Shown in pieces: positions 61,001-64,000 of a stretch of DNA of 64,000 nucleotides. Below the pieces are notes generated by a model. It made no database searches. It had not been told where the DNA came from and worked only from the letters and a program-made list of their open reading frames with translations. The first letter of the stretch is position 1. Each line of letters opens with the position of its first letter. Position numbers and translations under genes: made by a program. The DNA is taken from NCBI GenBank assembly GCA_964247055.1, contig OZ176052.1, positions 1,922,001 to 1,986,000 on the forward strand. Direction: 5' to 3'. The DNA comes from Paragordius varius. Its lineage: Eukaryota; Nematomorpha.

Positions 61001-61856
61001 TTTAACATTTATATATTCCTAGCAAAAAATACCTCAAAACCACCTGATTGAAACAAATTTTTCAAAATAAGGCAAATGAACTTTATTTTGAAAATTTCAT
61101 AGAACTCTTATGACCTTGTAATTTAAAAACTGATTATTATATATGCATTTTATAAATGTTGAAGCCAAACCTTTTTTAAATATTATGTCTTATCCGAGCT
61201 CTATTTAACATTATATAAGATGGCATTCGTTAAATACCAGTTTTCCCCTGCTTTTAATATTAATCAGGGTTAAACAATATCTTCAATTAAGACAAGTGTG
61301 TAATATAATATTACCAAATAAATCGATGTACACTTCCTGTAATGTGTGTATGCTACAAAATTGATTTAGTTCATGATGGACTTTGTCAAAGATGAGAGTT
61401 TTGTCATAGTCGGCCGTATAATTTTTAACAATACCATGAACTATGTTTAAAAAAAATGAATAAATAAAATATAAAAATTATTTAAAAACAAATATTTATA
61501 CCACTGTTGGCATTTAACATATTGACGACTTCAATACGGTCAAAATATATCATAACACCCCCGCTTGTTCCACAAGGGACGTCTTTCACTTCATCTGTTT
61601 GTAGAGTCACTTGGACCGATTTATATGAAGTTAAAAAAGGAATCATGAGATGATAGCCTGGCCCATTCGTTGATGATAATAAAGCTCCGCCCTAGTTTAT
61701 TAATTAATTTTTACCCTGTAATATACGGCAATATGACCTAATTAATTAGATATATGAAAAAAATTGCATACCTTCTTCAATTTCGTGTATAGAATAAGAT
61801 ATTAAAAATACACTTAATGGAAGAAGAAAGACTAAATAATTCAAATACGAATCCAT
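57860..61856 (-). CDS. ERLIN: Erlin (ER lipid raft-associated SPFH-domain protein), complete
   Basis: Nine exons on the minus strand: 61772-61856, 61715-61737, 61502-61691, 61315-61440, 59776-59908, 59604-59695, 59160-59249, 58364-58443, 57860-58006. Together they give 966 nt, 321 residues; human erlins are about 340. Erlins form large ring complexes in the ER membrane, bind cholesterol and, with RNF170, direct degradation of activated IP3 receptors. The N-terminus has a signal-anchor ([15 protein letters not shown]). The SPFH core follows, with [47 protein letters not shown] and HHELNQFCS, then a coiled coil ([15 protein letters not shown]). The end has [19 protein letters not shown]. All phases join and both ends are inside the window. 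Whether it is erlin-1 or erlin-2 cannot be said; a single pre-duplicate invertebrate erlin is likely. The C-terminal tail is short. Confidence 0.95.
58064..58302. mobile_element. MITE-B in erlin intron
   Basis: TATACCATTTAAATTTAAAT at the left and AACTGTAAATGGTATATA at the right, in the last erlin intron, beside a (TA)n run at 58021-58066. Confidence 0.72.
61715..61737 (-). CDS. ERLIN: 23-nt microexon of the erlin gene
   Basis: The exon before (ending 61772) stops after IHEIEE plus one base, and the exon after (starting 61691) begins GGALLSS. Known erlins have the residues GHLAVYYR between these points. Between them lies AG, then a 23-nt segment, then GTAAAA, on the minus strand. It supplies GHIAVYYR in the right phase (phase 1 in, phase 0 out). 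Without it the frame breaks. The flanking introns are only 34 and 23 nt by these boundaries, which is very short. Confidence 0.85.
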
Positions 61857-63684
61857 CCAAATCAAACTTTAAAAACCACGCTAAAAATGTAATCAGCGGT
61901 TATGTTGTATGTAAACAAAATAAGGTGTAAATTATATTGGAATTTACATATAAATATTGTATGGTTATTTTATTGTATTTAATTTTATTTTAGTATATAG
62001 TGAATATGGATATAATATCAAAATCAATTGCGATTTCGCGCATACGACTTTACCATAAATAAGCAATATATTCAAAAATGAACTACAGACATGTTAAATT
62101 GACAAAAATAAATTCAAGAATACAAAGTCATTAAATTAATTCATAAATCTGTAATACCTAATTTATTGATTATTTATACAGTGTCTACAAAAAAATATCC
62201 TGATTCTGATAAAATGTATCAGGATTATCATAATTCTTTCGGTTTTGGTCCTTATGAGTGATTAAAATAGTTATAAAAACTTTTGCGGCAAATGCTCAAT
62301 ATTAGAAAATTGCAAATTTGCCCATTTTTAAAAAAATTGGTGGAAGCCAAATGCCACATTTTAAAATATATGAATAAGAAATATAAAAACTAATTATGAA
62401 AACCAGACTAATATTTTATTACAACATTTTTTTTAATAATGGGTTTCGAAAGTCCTGCTATAAAATGGGCTTCTTTTTTTAATAAACTCAAAAATGCAGT
62501 TGTGGGATAAAAATAAATATATGCTAAATTTTGATATTATCTAAAAATATTTTTAAAAGCATACTTTTTTCAAAATTTAAATTTTAATCAATGAAGGGTA
62601 CTTCATATTATTGCATGGTGGAAACGGTAAAAAAAGCTTTTTATACCTAAAACCCTTTTTTTGATAATGTTAAACATTTCTAAGGCCTCAAAATTTAATT
62701 TAAAAATTACTTTGCTTTCTAATTTGTTTGAATTTCTATAAAACACGATTTATTAACATAAATTTGAAGGCGAACTAATTTTTCAATCAAGATACTAATG
62801 GAAATGTTCAGTATCATTGCCTTATATAGAAAAACTGTTTTTATAATAACATGCATTTTTATTCCGTTTAATGAAGTTTTGTTTAACAAAATTTTGGTGA
62901 AAATTAAATTTTCAATAAAATGTGTTAAAAATATTTAAAATTTTTATCGCGCGATCTCGCGGCATTTTTATGTAAGAGCCCTTGTTTTTTCCATTCTTTA
63001 CCAAATATATATACCCATTTAACGAGAGAAAATAAATTGATAAAATAAAGGATACATGACTGTATTGCAAAAGAACAGCCAATATTAGACAAGCGAATTT
63101 GACTCTTTCGGAGCTAACATCTAAAAATTAAATTTTTTTAATATTGTTTTTTCTTTTCTTATGTAGTTAATGATATATTTATTAAAATTTTTCGAATGCA
63201 TTAAGCATTTTAATAAAAAAACAACAAATTTTGTTATTTTCTGATAATGAAGCAGCTACCAAAAGTTTTTCTAAAATCACTTGTAAAAGCCATAACCAAA
63301 AGCACCATGATAAACCATACATTTTCCTATCAAAATATTATAATATTTTTCGTTAACACTGTGTGTTAAACATTAAGGATATTATATTCTAAATTTAAGT
63401 AAAGGAGGTTACTCCAAAGGAATCTATATTAAAAATAATACCTGATTTATGTAATCCAAAAAATTGATATATATAACAATTTTCTTAAGAATTTGTTTGA
63501 AAATTGGTCTATTACAGAAAAGGATTGAGAAGAGGACTCCTAATTTTACATTAAAAAACGTGTCAAAAAGTCATTAAATGCATTTTAGAAATCTACTTTG
63601 TATTGGAATGACTGCTCTACAGGAAATATGGAATAAACGGCGTCGTCGTATTTATCACCAAATTTATAATTTTACAAATTGCTG
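61857..63684. other. Gene-free region upstream of erlin
   Basis: A+T-rich with no convincing exon, RNA gene or repeat. The erlin promoter is expected just above 61856. The first ~40 bases above the ATG (AACCACGC on the plus strand) are slightly less A+T-rich. Confidence 0.5.
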
Positions 63685-63893
63685 CTAAAGCTTCTTGAAG
63701 AACATTTCATATTGCATCAAGGTTAGTTGTTTTCCAATACCTACAATTTTTAACCAAACACTAATTGTTGTACTACTATTTTCGTCGAGTTCCCCATTCA
63801 CATTGTTAATACATGATCTATCTGGCAGGATAGGATCACAACTATAGGTCAATACATAAATCTTGGATATTTTATTCAATTTTAGCATAACTG
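63685..63893 (-). CDS. Unrecognised exon candidate near the right edge
   Basis: On the minus strand an AG preceded by TTTTGTC opens into a frame that runs to TAG at 63685. It encodes about 68 residues with four cysteine/proline-rich positions (TYSCDPILPDRSC) and a tail reading VWLKIVGIGKQLTL. The composition is protein-like and unlike the surrounding AT-rich spacer. It could be a 3'-terminal exon of a gene that continues right of the window. No family recognised. Confidence 0.3.
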
Positions 63894-64000
63894 ACAAAAC
63901 TTTTTACTTTTAATGATTTTTAAGGGCTATATTTATAAATATTGGAGAAAAGAAGATTTTTTTCATTCTGAAATTAATATTTACCTACCATATTCATTAC

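Overview
The window is nuclear DNA from an animal with a strongly A+T-rich genome. Genes are split into many short exons with GT-AG introns. There are no operons or ribosome binding sites. The two genes I can name, an ARFGEF3/BIG3-like gene and an erlin gene, point to a metazoan; the sequence does not tell me the phylum. Exons were placed by hand from splice signals, reading phase, remembered family sequences and, where possible, comparison of two paralogous copies inside the window.

Layout. (1) 1-14379, plus strand: the 3' two thirds of an ARFGEF3/BIG3-like gene (copy 1, 24 exons; its 5' end lies left of the window), followed by its 3' flank to about 16117. (2) 16.1-25.3 kb: a spacer with a strand-biased G-rich degenerate repeat, a small minus-strand gene (18504-20827) with two duplicated exons that each carry a PP1-docking-like motif, and two orphan exon candidates near 24.2-24.7 kb. 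(3) 25295-52980, plus strand: a second, end-to-end ARFGEF3-like gene (copy 2). Its 3' two thirds match copy 1 exon for exon and intron for intron. (4) 53.1-56.2 kb: a broken LINE present only in the flank of copy 2. (5) 57860-61856, minus strand: a complete erlin gene with a 23-nt microexon, convergent with copy 2. (6) 61.9-64 kb: mostly featureless, with one unrecognised exon candidate.

The main story is a segmental duplication with a repeat period of about 40 kb. The right edge is visible at about 16117 (copy 1) and 57787 (copy 2), just beyond the 3' end of erlin. Of 24 homologous exon pairs, 23 differ in length only by multiples of three, so coding constraint acted on both copies for most of their history. 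The exception is in copy 2: a 2-nt deletion at the end of one exon and an in-frame TAG at the start of the next. Copy 2 is therefore either newly dying, truncated, or affected by assembly error.

Mobile DNA is abundant and can be ordered against the duplication. Families present at matching places in both copies (MITE-A, MITE-B, MITE-C and a hAT-type MITE) are older. A CACTA-like element and a MITE nested in a MITE (copy 1 only), and the LINE (copy 2 only), are younger. A 3.8-kb foldback element with 1.7-1.9 kb inverted arms built partly of ~110-bp tandem repeats sits in an intron of copy 2, nine bases from a second CACTA-like copy. I did not see any tRNA, rRNA or CRISPR.
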